From assembly GCA_934500835.1 (NCBI GenBank), contig CAKSTR010000013.1:67379-131378 (forward strand): DNA of 64,000 bases, given 5' to 3'. A program made the position numbers and the translations under genes. The stretch comes from an uncultured Paracoccaceae bacterium (GTDB lineage Bacteria > Pseudomonadota > Alphaproteobacteria > Rhodobacterales > Rhodobacteraceae). A model generated the notes under the pieces. It searched no databases, had not been told where the DNA came from, and saw nothing but the letters and a program-made list of their open reading frames with translations. Position 1 is the first letter of the stretch; each line of letters starts with the position of its first letter. Below are positions 26,520 through 38,814 of the stretch, one piece after another.

Positions 26520-26888
26520 GGAAACCTCCGTCGTCAACGGCGCTGTTCTGGCGGATCGGGGGCAAAAGCGCAAGCGGCACTTCGCCGCGTCTGGCATGGC
26601 TGCCGGCCGGCCGCAGGGAGTGTGGGTGGGGTGTGTCGCGGCCGGCACGTCAGTGTACCGCTTGCCGAACCAGCTTCAATCAATCACAGGTTGAAATCAA
26701 CTAAAAGATGAACTTCAGGCCGAGATTTTTCCCCGGTTTGAAACATCCCCTTGTCCACTGGCATTCAGGTCAGTGCCGACGACACCGGCGGTTTCCTGTC
26801 TGCCATGACAAACAGGTCCTTGAAAGGGAACAAAAACAGATCAAATCTGAAGGGCCGGCGGGGAATCGCCCGCGCGAGGACAGAACCG
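26520..26888. other. Intergenic region between the NDUFS4-like gene and uvrB
   Basis: This divergent spacer of 369 bp has no credible gene. The central part (about 26670-26740) is AT-rich and could contain promoters in both directions. A degenerate LexA-like half-site pair lies near 26828-26842 (separate entry). No repeat or terminator was seen. Confidence 0.5.
26828..26842. promoter_or_regulatory. Possible degenerate LexA box upstream of uvrB
   Basis: GAAC-AAAAACA-GATC resembles the alphaproteobacterial SOS box GTTC-N7-GTTC read on the other strand (GAAC-N7-GAAC), with one mismatch. It lies 47-61 bp before the uvrB start, a sensible operator position. The mismatch makes it only a candidate. 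Confidence 0.3.
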
Positions 26889-29072
<2,184 letters not shown>

Positions 29073-29077
29073 CCGCT

Positions 29078-30631
29078 TCAGGGTGCGACGGCGCCGGAGT
29101 CCGGGTGGAACGGGTCACTGAGGCCGCTGAGACACCCGCTCTCGCGTGCCACACCACTGGGGAAGGCGTAGCCTTTCGGTGCCACCTCGTTGGCGGCAAT
29201 CTCAAGCCGGTAGTGGCGGCCCAGAAGCGCCAGAACCTCTTCGCCAAGCCTGGGATCGGCGCGCAGTGATCCGCGATGCGAGGCATCGAGCCGGGGCGAA
29301 TGCAGCGCCTCTTCCAGCGACATGCCGAAATCCAGCATCAGCGCGGCGATCTGCGCCACCGCCGGCATGATCAGATCCCCGCCCGAGGCGCCGATGGCGA
29401 AAAGGGCGGCCCCGTCACGCACGGCGATGGTGGGGCACATGTTCGAACTGTTGATGCGCTTGCCGCCCTCCATCGTGGTGTTCAGGCCGGGGCGCGGATC
29501 GAAGTAGCTGACGCCGTTGTTCATCAGGATGCCGGTGCCGGGCAGGGTGACGCCGCAGCCGAAATGATCAAGGATCGTATAGGTCAACGCGACCATATTG
29601 CCCTCGGCATCGGCGGCCGAAAGCGAAGAGGTGTGCGCCCCCACCTCGGCCAGGGTGCCGTTCTTGATCCGATGCGCGCGCCAGGCGGCCTCAAGCCCGG
29701 CGGCATAGGCAAGCCAGCTTTCGGGCGAGGGACTGCGGCCGGGGGCGGGCAGGGCCTGCGCCACATGGGCGAGCATGTCGTTCAACCGCTGGCCGCCGCT
29801 TTGCGGGCCAACCGTGTGCAGGGTGGCGCCGCGATGTTCGCCCCGCATCGCCTCGGTCTCGAGAACGCGATAGGCGGCAAGATCCTGCATGGCGATCCGG
29901 TTGCCGCCCGCCTGAAGGTCGGCGACAAGCCTTTCGGCAAGACGGCCGTGATAGAAGTCCTGCGCGCCATGGTCGCGCAGGCGGCGCAAGGTCTCGGCCA
30001 GGGCGGGGATGCGCATCGTCTCGCCCGGCTGCAGCGGCCGGCCCTGCGGCAGGTAGATGGCCGCGCTGACCGGATCGGCGGCGATCTGCTCCATCTCGGT
30101 CGCGATCAGCAGGGTGGTGTACCAGCTGGCGGCGATGCCGGTCTCGGCAAGGGCCAGCGCCGGGGCCAGTGCCGCGGCGAATCCCAGTTTTCCGAAACGC
30201 CCGGCTGCATGCGAAAGACCGGCAACGGCCCCCGGCAGCGTTGCAGCCGAAGCACCCCGGGTGTTGCGACGGCCGACCACGGCGGGAAAGCCCATCAGGG
30301 TTGGCGGCAGATCGGGGTCGATGGGATAGTCCGCCGCCGACAGCGCCTGCGGCAGAACTCCCTGGAAATCCAGCGCGACGGCGCGGCCTTCATGCGCCAG
30401 CCAGATCACCATGAAGCCGCTGCCGCCAAGGCCGCACATCCACGGCTCGACCGGCGCCAGCGCCAGCGCCGCAGCAACGGCGGCATCCACGGCGTTGCCG
30501 CCTTGGGCCAGCAACTGCGCACCGGCCTCGGCGGCCAGCACATGCTGGGCGGCGACCATCCCCCTGGCAGAGGTGACGGCGGGCTTGCGGATCACCCATT
30601 GCTCACGGGGCCAGGGCTGCGAAATGGCCAT
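29078..30631 (-). CDS. Gamma-glutamyltransferase-like Ntn hydrolase
   Basis: The 517-aa protein from ATG 30631 has GGT features: GMVAAQHVLAAEAGAQLLAQGGNAVDAAVAAALAL, GLGGSGFMV, and the autoprocessing/nucleophile region AHTSSLSAADAEGN where Thr334 aligns with the catalytic Thr. GASGGDLI marks the oxyanion region. No signal peptide is evident, so it may be cytoplasmic, unlike periplasmic GGT. It diverges from a GntR regulator and Pot-type importer, suggesting that an imported gamma-glutamyl or other amide compound is its substrate. Related proteins hydrolyse other amides. Confidence 0.85.
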   Translation of the reverse strand: MAISQPWPREQWVIRKPAVTSARGMVAAQHVLAAEAGAQLLAQGGNAVDAAVAAALALAPVEPWMCGLGGSGFMVIWLAHEGRAVALDFQGVLPQALSAADYPIDPDLPPTLMGFPAVVGRRNTRGASAATLPGAVAGLSHAAGRFGKLGFAAALAPALALAETGIAASWYTTLLIATEMEQIAADPVSAAIYLPQGRPLQPGETMRIPALAETLRRLRDHGAQDFYHGRLAERLVADLQAGGNRIAMQDLAAYRVLETEAMRGEHRGATLHTVGPQSGGQRLNDMLAHVAQALPAPGRSPSPESWLAYAAGLEAAWRAHRIKNGTLAEVGAHTSSLSAADAEGNMVALTYTILDHFGCGVTLPGTGILMNNGVSYFDPRPGLNTTMEGGKRINSSNMCPTIAVRDGAALFAIGASGGDLIMPAVAQIAALMLDFGMSLEEALHSPRLDASHRGSLRADPRLGEEVLALLGRHYRLEIAANEVAPKGYAFPSGVARESGCLSGLSDPFHPDSGAVAP

Positions 30632-30686
30632 GTTTTTCTCGCTTTCGGGATGGAGGTCATGCGTCTTGGCGACTCAATATTTTATT

Positions 30687-30694
30687 GATATATC
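30687..30694. promoter_or_regulatory. AT-rich palindrome in the ggt/GntR divergent region
   Basis: GATATATC, within the AT-rich stretch ATTGATATATCGAA, is the only symmetric AT-rich element in the 99-bp gap between the gamma-glutamyltransferase-like gene and the GntR gene. FCD-type GntR regulators bind short AT-rich palindromes, so it is a plausible operator. It is short and could be coincidental. Confidence 0.35.
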
Positions 30695-30730
30695 GAAAAA
30701 CGCAATGACTATTCCCGGGGCTGGACAGGC

Positions 30731-31399
30731 ATGAACACGCGAAAAAGCGACACGGCCTATACGATCCTGCGGCGCAGGATCATGTCGGCCGACATGCGCC
30801 CGGGTGATCTGATCGACGACAAGGTCCTGATGGCCGAACTGGAGATCGGCCGCACGCCGCTGCGCGAGGCAATCCTGCGGCTGGAGCAGGAGGGGCTGGT
30901 CGTCTCCTACGGGCGGCGCGGCTATTTCGTGGCCGAAACCTCTCCCCTCGATCTGTTCCGCGCCTTCGAACTGCGGCGCGAGATCGAATGCTTTGCCGCC
31001 GCCCGCGCCGCCGAACGGCGGACCGCGGATGAGCTTGCCGCCTTCCGGGCCTTCTTTGCCCGGCTGGAGGACGAGGCGGCGGATCATGCCGATGACGTGG
31101 CATGGCATCTGGATGCCGACGAAGAGTTTCACCGTCTGGTGTCGCAAGCCTCGGACAACCGCTTTGCCGGTCAGTATCTGTCGTTCCTGTTCTGCCTGTC
31201 GGTACGCAGCCTTTATCTGTCGCGCGTGCCTGTCACGCTGGTGCATGAAGAGATCGCCAACTACCGCGCCGTCTTCGACGCGATCGAGCGGCGCGATGCC
31301 GCCGGGGCCGAGGCCGCGATGCGCGAGCACCTGACCATCAACCCGCTTCAGGGGCTGATGAACGAAACGGCAGCCGTCAGCCTCAGAAAGACGGTCTGA
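30731..31399 (+). CDS. GntR-family (FCD subfamily) transcriptional regulator
   Basis: The 222-aa protein has an N-terminal winged helix (TAYTILRRRIMSADMRPGDLIDDKVLMAEL, GRTPLREAILRLEQEGLV) and an all-helical FCD ligand domain (LFRAFELRREIECFAAARAA, DEEFHRLVSQASDN, HEEIANYRAVFDAIERRDAAGAEAAMREHL) whose Asp/His residues usually bind a metal and a carboxylate ligand. It abuts the transporter operon, overlapping the first permease start by a base, so it is probably a local repressor. Confidence 0.92.
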   Translation: MNTRKSDTAYTILRRRIMSADMRPGDLIDDKVLMAELEIGRTPLREAILRLEQEGLVVSYGRRGYFVAETSPLDLFRAFELRREIECFAAARAAERRTADELAAFRAFFARLEDEAADHADDVAWHLDADEEFHRLVSQASDNRFAGQYLSFLFCLSVRSLYLSRVPVTLVHEEIANYRAVFDAIERRDAAGAEAAMREHLTINPLQGLMNETAAVSLRKTV

Positions 31400-32256
31400 T
31401 GCGGCGGGCGGTGCGTGAGCGGCTGGTGACCACAGCCATGCTTGCGCCTTCGGTGCTGCTGCTGGTGTTTCTGGTGCTGATCCCGCTTTGCGTGGTGGCG
31501 GCCTATTCCTTCGCCGGGCGGGATGCTTATGGCGGGGTGGTGCCGGGGTTCACGCTGGACAACTACCGCGCGCTTCTGGAAAGCAATTACCTTCTGGTCT
31601 TTGTCAACTCGTTCAAGCTGGCGGCGGCGACCACGGTGCTTTGCCTGCTGGTCGGCTATCCGGTGGCCTATTTCATCGCCTTTCGGGCAGGGCCATGGGG
31701 GCCGGTCCTTCTGGTGCTGATGCTGATTCCGTTCTGGATCAACTTCCTGATCCGCATCTCGGCCTGGGTGGTGCTTTTGGGTCGGGGCGGGCTGATCAAC
31801 CAGACTGCCGTGGGCATCGGCCTGTTCGACGCGCCGGTCGGGATGCTGGGCACCTTCGGCGCAACCATGGTGGGGATGGTCTATGCCTTCCTGCCGCTGG
31901 CCGTCTTCCCGATCTATGCCGCGCTGCAACCCATCGACCGCAAGCTGCTGGAGGCCGGGGCCGATCTTGGCGCCGGGCCGACCGAGACCTTCCTGCGCGT
32001 CACCCTGCCTCTGTCACTGCCCGGCGTGCTGGCGGCGGTGCTGTTCGTTTTCGTGCCCTCGATGGGGGTCTTTGCCATCCCGGTCCTGCTGGGCGGCGGC
32101 AAGTCGTTCATCCTGGGCAACCTGATCGTCCAGCTGTTCCTTGAGTTCCGCAACATCCCGCTGGGGGCGGCGGTATCGATCCTGATGCTGGGGTTCGCCA
32201 GCCTGGGAATCCTTCTCTACATGCGGGCGCTTGCCCGGATCGAGGGGGCAAGATGA
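31399..32256 (+). CDS. Pot-type (spermidine/putrescine family) ABC transporter permease 1
   Basis: The 285-aa inner-membrane permease is PotB/PotH-like: LLVFLVLIPLCVVAAYSF start, PFWINFLIRISAWVVLLGRGGLIN, and the EAA loop LLEAGADLGAGPTETFLRVTLPLSLPGVLA. It overlaps the second permease by 4 nt. It forms the channel of an importer for polyamine-like or other cationic/opine-type solutes; substrate cannot be read from the permease. Confidence 0.92.
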   Translation: MRRAVRERLVTTAMLAPSVLLLVFLVLIPLCVVAAYSFAGRDAYGGVVPGFTLDNYRALLESNYLLVFVNSFKLAAATTVLCLLVGYPVAYFIAFRAGPWGPVLLVLMLIPFWINFLIRISAWVVLLGRGGLINQTAVGIGLFDAPVGMLGTFGATMVGMVYAFLPLAVFPIYAALQPIDRKLLEAGADLGAGPTETFLRVTLPLSLPGVLAAVLFVFVPSMGVFAIPVLLGGGKSFILGNLIVQLFLEFRNIPLGAAVSILMLGFASLGILLYMRALARIEGAR

Positions 32257-33080
32257 GCGCCGCCTTGCGCAAACCCGGCTGGCTGCGGCGCACCTTCCTG
32301 CACGGAATCTCCGGCTGGGTGACGCTGCTGTGCTATCTCTTCATGTTCCTGCCGATCGTCGTGCTGATCGTGTTTTCGTTCAACGATGCCAAATCCACCG
32401 TGGTCTGGAAGGGCTTTTCGCTGCGCTGGTACGACGCGGTCTTCGACAACCGCAACATCGGCCGCGCCTTGAACGTCAGCCTGATCGTCGCCCTGTCCAG
32501 CGCCGCCATCTCGACCTGCATCGGCTCGCTTGCCGCTGTTGCGATCACGCGGCGCAAATTCGCCGGCCGCAACCTTCTGGCGGCCGGCCTTGCCGCACCG
32601 CTGGTCCTGCCCGAGATCGTGCTGGCCGTGGCGCTTCTTGTGGTGATGAGCGCGACGGGCATCACCATGGGCTATGGCACCATGATCGCGGGGCATGTTC
32701 TGGTCTCGATCCCCTTCGCCACGCTGATCGTGCGGGCTGCCGCCAGCGGGCTGGATGCCCGGACCGAGGATGCAGCCGCCGATCTTGGCGCCAATGAATG
32801 GCAGACCTTCCGGCTGGTGACGCTGCCGCAGCTGGCTCCGGCGATCTTCACCTCTTTCATCCTGTCGGCCACGCTTTCCTTCGACAATCTGGTGATGTCC
32901 ACCTTCACCAATGGTGTCGGCACCACAACGCTGCCCCTGCGGATCTATTCCTCGCTGAAGCTGGGCATCACGCCCGAGATCAACGCCCTGGGCGCGCTGA
33001 TGGTGCTGGCCAATATCGTGGTCATCCTTCTCGTGATGGGGCGCTATCTGCCCCTGCTTCTCAGAACCGACCGGCGGTGA
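32253..33080 (+). CDS. Pot-type ABC transporter permease 2
   Basis: The 275-aa permease is PotC/PotI-like: LCYLFMFLPIVVLIVFSFNDAKS, WKGFSLRWYDAVF, and the EAA loop DAAADLGANEWQTFRLVTLPQLAPAI. Its ATG lies within the end of the first permease (ATGA overlap), so translation is coupled. The two permeases make a heterodimeric channel. Confidence 0.92.
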   Translation: MSAALRKPGWLRRTFLHGISGWVTLLCYLFMFLPIVVLIVFSFNDAKSTVVWKGFSLRWYDAVFDNRNIGRALNVSLIVALSSAAISTCIGSLAAVAITRRKFAGRNLLAAGLAAPLVLPEIVLAVALLVVMSATGITMGYGTMIAGHVLVSIPFATLIVRAAASGLDARTEDAAADLGANEWQTFRLVTLPQLAPAIFTSFILSATLSFDNLVMSTFTNGVGTTTLPLRIYSSLKLGITPEINALGALMVLANIVVILLVMGRYLPLLLRTDRR

Positions 33081-33111
33081 ACCGCCGGCACCCCTCAACA
33101 TGGAGAGTCCA

Positions 33112-34143
33112 ATGAAACGCCTGTTCCGCCCGTTTTCGCTGTCGATTGCCGCCCTGTTGCTGACCTCCGCGGCCTCTGCGGAAGACCTGCGCATCTTCGG
33201 CTGGGCCAATGAGATGCCCGATGAGGTGCTGGAGGATTTCACCGCCGCGACCGGCATCGAGGTGATCTTCGACACCTTCGATTCCAATGAGGCGATGATC
33301 GCCAAGCTGGAAGCGGGGGGCACGGGCTATGACCTGGTCAATCCGTCGCAATACGCCGTGCAGATCCTGCGGAACCGCGGGCTGGTGGATGATCTGGACC
33401 ACTCGAAGATCGCGACCTATGACAACATCGGTCAGGCCTTCAAGGATGTGTCCTATGACCCGGGCAACGTGACGGCGATCCCCTATGTCTGGGGCACCAC
33501 CGGCCTTGCCTACAACAAGACCTGCGTGGATGAGCCGATCACCAGCTGGAAAGCCCTGTTCGACGAGAAATACTCGGGCCGTGTCTACATGCTGGACAAC
33601 ATGCTGGCGGCCTATATCGCCGGCCTGCAGGTCAACGGCTTCAGCGCCAATACCTCGGTCGAGGCCGAAGTGCAGAAGGCGACCGAGACGTTGATCGCGC
33701 AAAAGCCGATGCTGGCGGGCTACAACAGCACCAACTTCGCCGATCTGGTCTCGTCGGGTGAGGCCTGCATCGTGCAAAGCTGGTCCTCCTCGGTGCTGCA
33801 GGTGATCGCGGACAACCCCGATGTGGTCTATGTCCTGCCCGAAGAGGGCGGCACGATGTGGATCGACGGCTTTGCGGTGCTGAAGGACGCGCCGAACAAG
33901 GACGCGGCCTACAAGTTCCTGACCTATATCCTGCAGCCCGAAGTCGCAGCCAAGACGACCGAGCTGACCCAGACTGCCACCGTGGTGACAGCGGCAAAGG
34001 ATCTGCTGCCGCCGGAAATCGCCAACAATTCGGCTGTGTTCCCGGATGAGGCGACCATCGCCAAGGCGGATTTCATCCTTGATGTCGGCGATGCGATGAA
34101 ATTCTACCAGGACGGCTGGACCCGGGTGAAAGCCGCCCAGTGA
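33112..34143 (+). CDS. Pot-type ABC transporter periplasmic substrate-binding protein
   Basis: The 343-aa protein starts at ATG 33112 (GGAGAG upstream). The signal peptide MKRLFRPFSLSIAALLLTSA probably ends at SASA-ED. The mature domain is PotD/PotF-like: LRIFGWANEMPDEVLEDFTAATGIEVIFDTFDSNEAM, YDLVNPSQYAVQIL, IPYVWGTTGLAYNK, WKALFDEKYSGRVYMLDN. Compared with PotD, where DxY/W residues clamp polyamines, the DLVNPSQY segment replaces the usual DVVVPS.Y, so the ligand may not be a polyamine. Confidence 0.9.
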   Translation: MKRLFRPFSLSIAALLLTSAASAEDLRIFGWANEMPDEVLEDFTAATGIEVIFDTFDSNEAMIAKLEAGGTGYDLVNPSQYAVQILRNRGLVDDLDHSKIATYDNIGQAFKDVSYDPGNVTAIPYVWGTTGLAYNKTCVDEPITSWKALFDEKYSGRVYMLDNMLAAYIAGLQVNGFSANTSVEAEVQKATETLIAQKPMLAGYNSTNFADLVSSGEACIVQSWSSSVLQVIADNPDVVYVLPEEGGTMWIDGFAVLKDAPNKDAAYKFLTYILQPEVAAKTTELTQTATVVTAAKDLLPPEIANNSAVFPDEATIAKADFILDVGDAMKFYQDGWTRVKAAQ

Positions 34144-34210
34144 CGCCATGCCCGCCGCCTCCGGGGCCGGGGGCGGCGGACCGATCCCATATATCTGCCG
34201 GCGGGGACCG

Positions 34211-35287
<1,077 letters not shown>

Positions 35288-35311
35288 CATATCAACAACG
35301 GACAGAACCCT

Positions 35312-35977
35312 ATGGGCGACTACATATTGAACCCGCTGCCGCCTCAGATGGAGGCCGCCCGTGTCGCGCGTCTGGCGCAGATCGAGACGGCGACCCTGGG
35401 TCATTATCTCTACTCGGGCTTTGCCGACACCGGGCTGCGGCCGGTGTTTCCGGGCAGGCGGATCGCCGGGGCGGCGGTGACGCTGCAGATTGCGGGGCCG
35501 TGCTCGACCCTGCTGTACTACGCGATGGACCGGGTGCGGCCGGGGGATGTGCTGGTCATCGACCGCTCGGGCGACAGCCGGCACGCCTGCTGGGGCGGTT
35601 TCATGGCGCTGGTTGCCCGCGTGCGCGGCCTTGCCGGGGTGATCGTCGACGGCTGCCTGACCGATCCCGATGCGATCCGCCGCGAAGGCGTGCCGACCTG
35701 GGGCCGCGACACCTCGGCCAATACGACCAAGCTTCTGGATCTGGGCGGCTCCTTCAACGTGCCGGTCAGCGTCGGCGGGGTGGCGGTGACCCCCGGCGAT
35801 GCCGTTCTGGCGGATGATTGCGGCATCGTGGTGGTGCCGGGCCAGCGGCTGGAGGCGCTGATGGACACCGCCCTTGCCGAACAGGCCGAAGAGGATGACT
35901 GGGTCAAGCGGGTCGAGGCGGGCGCGAAGCTGCAGGATCTGGTGGACATCGAGGCGAAGATGGGGCTGAAGAAATGA
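35312..35977 (+). CDS. RraA/HMG-aldolase family protein with altered catalytic site
   Basis: The 221-aa protein has the RraA fold signatures RIAGAAVTLQIAGP, RPGDVLVIDRSGDSRHACWGGFMA, GLAGVIVDG and VPVSVGGVAVTPGDAVLADDCGIVVVP. In 4-hydroxy-4-methyl-2-oxoglutarate/oxaloacetate lyases the following motif is DGxxRD; here it is DGCLTD, so the Arg position is Thr117 while Asp118 is kept. It may therefore use a different substrate or be non-catalytic. It overlaps the HpcH/HpaI gene by 4 nt. Confidence 0.88.
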   Translation: MGDYILNPLPPQMEAARVARLAQIETATLGHYLYSGFADTGLRPVFPGRRIAGAAVTLQIAGPCSTLLYYAMDRVRPGDVLVIDRSGDSRHACWGGFMALVARVRGLAGVIVDGCLTDPDAIRREGVPTWGRDTSANTTKLLDLGGSFNVPVSVGGVAVTPGDAVLADDCGIVVVPGQRLEALMDTALAEQAEEDDWVKRVEAGAKLQDLVDIEAKMGLKK

Positions 35978-36690
35978 CCACGATCTCTCCGCATGCCTTC
36001 TGGCTTTCGACGCCGCATCAGCAGGCGGTCGAAATCGCTTTCGATCTTGGCTGCCGCACCTTCATTCTGGATGTGGAGCATGGCTATTTCGAATTGAACG
36101 CCACCGACAAGCTGGTGGCGCTGATCTTGGCCCTTGGTGCCAGGGTTCATGCCAAGGTGCTTGGCCCCGAGGCGGTTGCCATCCAGCAGATGCTGGACAT
36201 CGGCTGCTCGGGCGTCATCATCCCGCATATCGGCGATGCGGCCCACGCAGCACGGGTCTGCGCCGCATCCAAATATCCGGGCCTGGGCAACCGCAGCTTC
36301 TCGGGCACCCGGCCGGCGCGCTATGATGCCGTGACGCAAGACTATTACGAGCGTCAGAACACCGAGACGAAGTGCTATCCGATGGTCGAATCCGCCGAGG
36401 CGCTGGCCGATATCGACGCGATACTGGCGCTGCCCACGGTGGATGGCGTCTTTGTCGGCCCGTCGGACCTGTCGCTGTCGCGCGGGCGGGGCGCCTATAT
36501 GAAGACCACGGCCGATTTCGACGATCTGCGCACCATCGCGGCGGCCTGCGCCAAGGCCAGCAAGCCCTGGATCATGCCGGCCTGGAGTCAGGTGGAGCGT
36601 GATCTGGCCACCGAGCTTGGCGCGGCCCTCATGGTGACGGTGGATGAATATGGTGCCATCTGGACCGGGCTTGAGCGGGGGCTGAAATGA
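35974..36690 (+). CDS. HpcH/HpaI-family aldolase
   Basis: The 238-aa TIM-barrel class II pyruvate-aldolase family protein keeps the catalytic His region ILDVEHGYFE, the metal ligands MVESAEAL (Glu) and DGVFVGPSDLSLS (Asp), and GCSGVIIPHIGDAA. The substrate-carboxylate Arg region reads VHAKVLGPEAV rather than VRVP, hinting at an unusual substrate. It probably splits a 2-oxo-4-hydroxy acid. Start and stop overlap both neighbours by 4 nt. Confidence 0.88.
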   Translation: MTTISPHAFWLSTPHQQAVEIAFDLGCRTFILDVEHGYFELNATDKLVALILALGARVHAKVLGPEAVAIQQMLDIGCSGVIIPHIGDAAHAARVCAASKYPGLGNRSFSGTRPARYDAVTQDYYERQNTETKCYPMVESAEALADIDAILALPTVDGVFVGPSDLSLSRGRGAYMKTTADFDDLRTIAAACAKASKPWIMPAWSQVERDLATELGAALMVTVDEYGAIWTGLERGLK

Positions 36691-37619
36691 CAAGGGTCGG
36701 TGTCTGGCTGGGGGATGCGGACGAGGATCAGGACTGGGTGGACCTTCTGACCCCGCTGCTTCCGGGGCTGACGGTTGAACGCCTTGGCCCCGAGGGCGCG
36801 GCCGGCGTGCAGTATGCCGTGGTCTGGGCGCCGCCGCCGGGCATGATCGCGCGGCATCCGGATCTGAAGGCCGTGGTCTCGGTGGGCGCGGGCATCGATC
36901 ATGTGCTGCGCGATCCCGATCTGCCGAAACACCTGCCGATCCTGCGCACGACCGGGCCGGACATGGTGCAGAGGTTGCGCGAATATGTGGCGCTGCATGT
37001 GCTGACGCATCACCGCAACCTTGCGGCGACCGATGCCAGTCAGGCCCGCGCCGAATGGCAGCAGATCGTCACGCCGGTCGCCGGCAAGCGGCGCGTCGGC
37101 GTGATGGGGCTTGGGCGGATCGGGGCGGCCTGCGCCCGGACCCTAGCCGGGCTGGGGTTCGATGTGGCGGGCTGGTCGCGCAGCGGAGGATCGGTCGAAG
37201 GCGTCACGGTCTTTTCCGGGGCGCAGGGTCTGCCAGAGTTTCTGGCCCGGACCGAAATCCTCGTCTGCCTGCTGCCGCTGACCCCCGAAACCCGCGACAT
37301 CCTGAATGCGGATCTGTTTGCGCAACTGCCGGAAGGCGCCGCGATCGTCAACGCCGGGCGGGGGGGCCATCTGGTCGAAGAGGACCTTCTGGCGGCCCTT
37401 GCCTCGGGCCGGATCGGCGGGGCCACGCTGGACGTGTTCCGCGCCGAACCCCTGCCTGCCGACCATCCGTTCTGGCGCCACCCGAAGATCCGGGTAACGC
37501 CGCATGTCGCCTCCTACATCGACCCTGCGACCGGGGCGGCGGTGGTGGCGGCCAGCATCCGTCATTTCGAGGCCGAGGGCACCGCCCCGGATGTGGCGGA
37601 CGCCGTCCGGGGCTATTGA
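36687..37619 (+). CDS. GhrA-like D-2-hydroxyacid dehydrogenase
   Basis: The 310-aa protein is a glyoxylate/hydroxypyruvate reductase A-type D-isomer dehydrogenase: NAD(P)-binding GVMGLGRIGAACARTLAGLGFDVAGWSR, LLPLTPETRDILNADLFAQLPEGAAIVNAGRG, catalytic Arg in NAGRGGHLVEEDLL, Glu in DVFRAEPLP and His in RVTPHVAS. It ends the importer operon and lies 9 bp from the convergent AraC-type gene. It would reduce the oxoacid made by the adjacent aldolase. Confidence 0.92.
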   Translation: MTRVGVWLGDADEDQDWVDLLTPLLPGLTVERLGPEGAAGVQYAVVWAPPPGMIARHPDLKAVVSVGAGIDHVLRDPDLPKHLPILRTTGPDMVQRLREYVALHVLTHHRNLAATDASQARAEWQQIVTPVAGKRRVGVMGLGRIGAACARTLAGLGFDVAGWSRSGGSVEGVTVFSGAQGLPEFLARTEILVCLLPLTPETRDILNADLFAQLPEGAAIVNAGRGGHLVEEDLLAALASGRIGGATLDVFRAEPLPADHPFWRHPKIRVTPHVASYIDPATGAAVVAASIRHFEAEGTAPDVADAVRGY

Positions 37620-37628
37620 GGCGCGAGA

Positions 37629-38687
37629 TCAGCCCTTTCGTGCCGGTGCTGCCTTTGCCGGTGCGGCTGCCTTCGGCTTGCGCCGGCGGTGGCCGATCAG
37701 GCTGGGCGGGCAGCCGAACCGGGCGCGGAAGGCCTTCGACAGATGCGAGACCGTGTCGAAGCCGGTGGCGACGGCGATCTCCATCAGGCTCATGTCGGTG
37801 GTGCTGAGAAGGTTGCGCGCCTGATCCAGCCGCAGCTTGCGGTAATAGGCGGCGGGCGTCATCCCGAGGCTGGTGACGAAAAGCCGCTCGATATGCCGGC
37901 GCGAATAGCCCGCAGCGGTGGCCAGCGCATCCATCGACAGCGTGTCCTCAAGGTGATCGGTCATCAGCCCGACAATGGCGATCAGGGCGGGGTTGCGGCT
38001 TTGCGTCACCGCGCCGATGGAACTGCGCTGCGACCTCTCGGTCCCGATCATGACATGGCGCAGGCACATCTCGGAGACCACGGCCGCAAAAGCGCCGCCA
38101 TGGTCGCGGGCGATCATCGACAGGATCATGTCGGTAGCGGCCGCCCCCCCGCCGCAGGTGATCACCCGATCCTGCATCTCGAACTGATGCTGGGTGGGTT
38201 GCAGGTCGGGAAACCGCTCGACAAAGGCGGGCTGGTTTTCCCAATGCAGCGTGAAACGGCCCGAGGTCAGGAGACCCGCCCGGGCCAGCGCGATGGCCCC
38301 GGTGCAAAGCCCGCCGACGAGGCCGCCAAAGCGGTGGTGCCGGGCTACGGCGGCGACGATGGGCGGGGCGGTCGGGGCATCGACGTCATTGCCGGCGCAG
38401 ACGAAAAGCGCGCTGTCGCGGGCGATCCCGGCCATCGGCGCATCGACAACCACGCAGACGCCGCTGGAACTGGCGACCGGGGCGCCGTCCGCGGAATGGA
38501 CCGTCCATTGGTAAAGCGGTTGCTGGGACAGTTGGTTGGCGATGCGCAGCGTGTCGATGGCCGAACTGAAGGCAAGGATGGTGAAGCCGGGCACCAGAAG
38601 GAAGGCATAGGCCTTGGTCTTGTCGGGATGGGCCAGCGGGAAGAAGGCCGCACCACGCGGCACGAGGGTCTGTGATGCCATTGTCAT
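37629..38687 (-). CDS. GlxA-family AraC-type transcriptional regulator
   Basis: The 352-aa protein starts at ATG 38687 (MTMASQTLVPRG). A DJ-1/PfpI-like class I amidotransferase-fold sensor (YAFLLVPGFTILAFSSAIDTLRIANQLS; VCAGNDVDAP; GGLCTGAIALARAGLL) precedes two AraC helix-turn-helix motifs (MDALATAAGYSRRHIERLFVTSLGMTP; MEIAVATGFDTVSHLSKAFRARFG). Relatives include GbdR and CdhR, regulators of betaine and carnitine use. It may regulate the adjacent importer cluster or an unlinked set. A basic Ala/Lys tail ends the protein. Confidence 0.92.
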   Translation of the reverse strand: MTMASQTLVPRGAAFFPLAHPDKTKAYAFLLVPGFTILAFSSAIDTLRIANQLSQQPLYQWTVHSADGAPVASSSGVCVVVDAPMAGIARDSALFVCAGNDVDAPTAPPIVAAVARHHRFGGLVGGLCTGAIALARAGLLTSGRFTLHWENQPAFVERFPDLQPTQHQFEMQDRVITCGGGAAATDMILSMIARDHGGAFAAVVSEMCLRHVMIGTERSQRSSIGAVTQSRNPALIAIVGLMTDHLEDTLSMDALATAAGYSRRHIERLFVTSLGMTPAAYYRKLRLDQARNLLSTTDMSLMEIAVATGFDTVSHLSKAFRARFGCPPSLIGHRRRKPKAAAPAKAAPARKG

Positions 38688-38814
38688 GGGGCCCCCCTTG
38701 CTGTTGCGCCCACTGGCAGCGGTTGCTTGCCCCAAGTCAAGCGGGAAGGGTGCCGCCCGCGGGGGCATCGAGCCCCCTTGGACGGCGTTGCCACGGCAGA
38801 CGGGCGGCCGCGCG

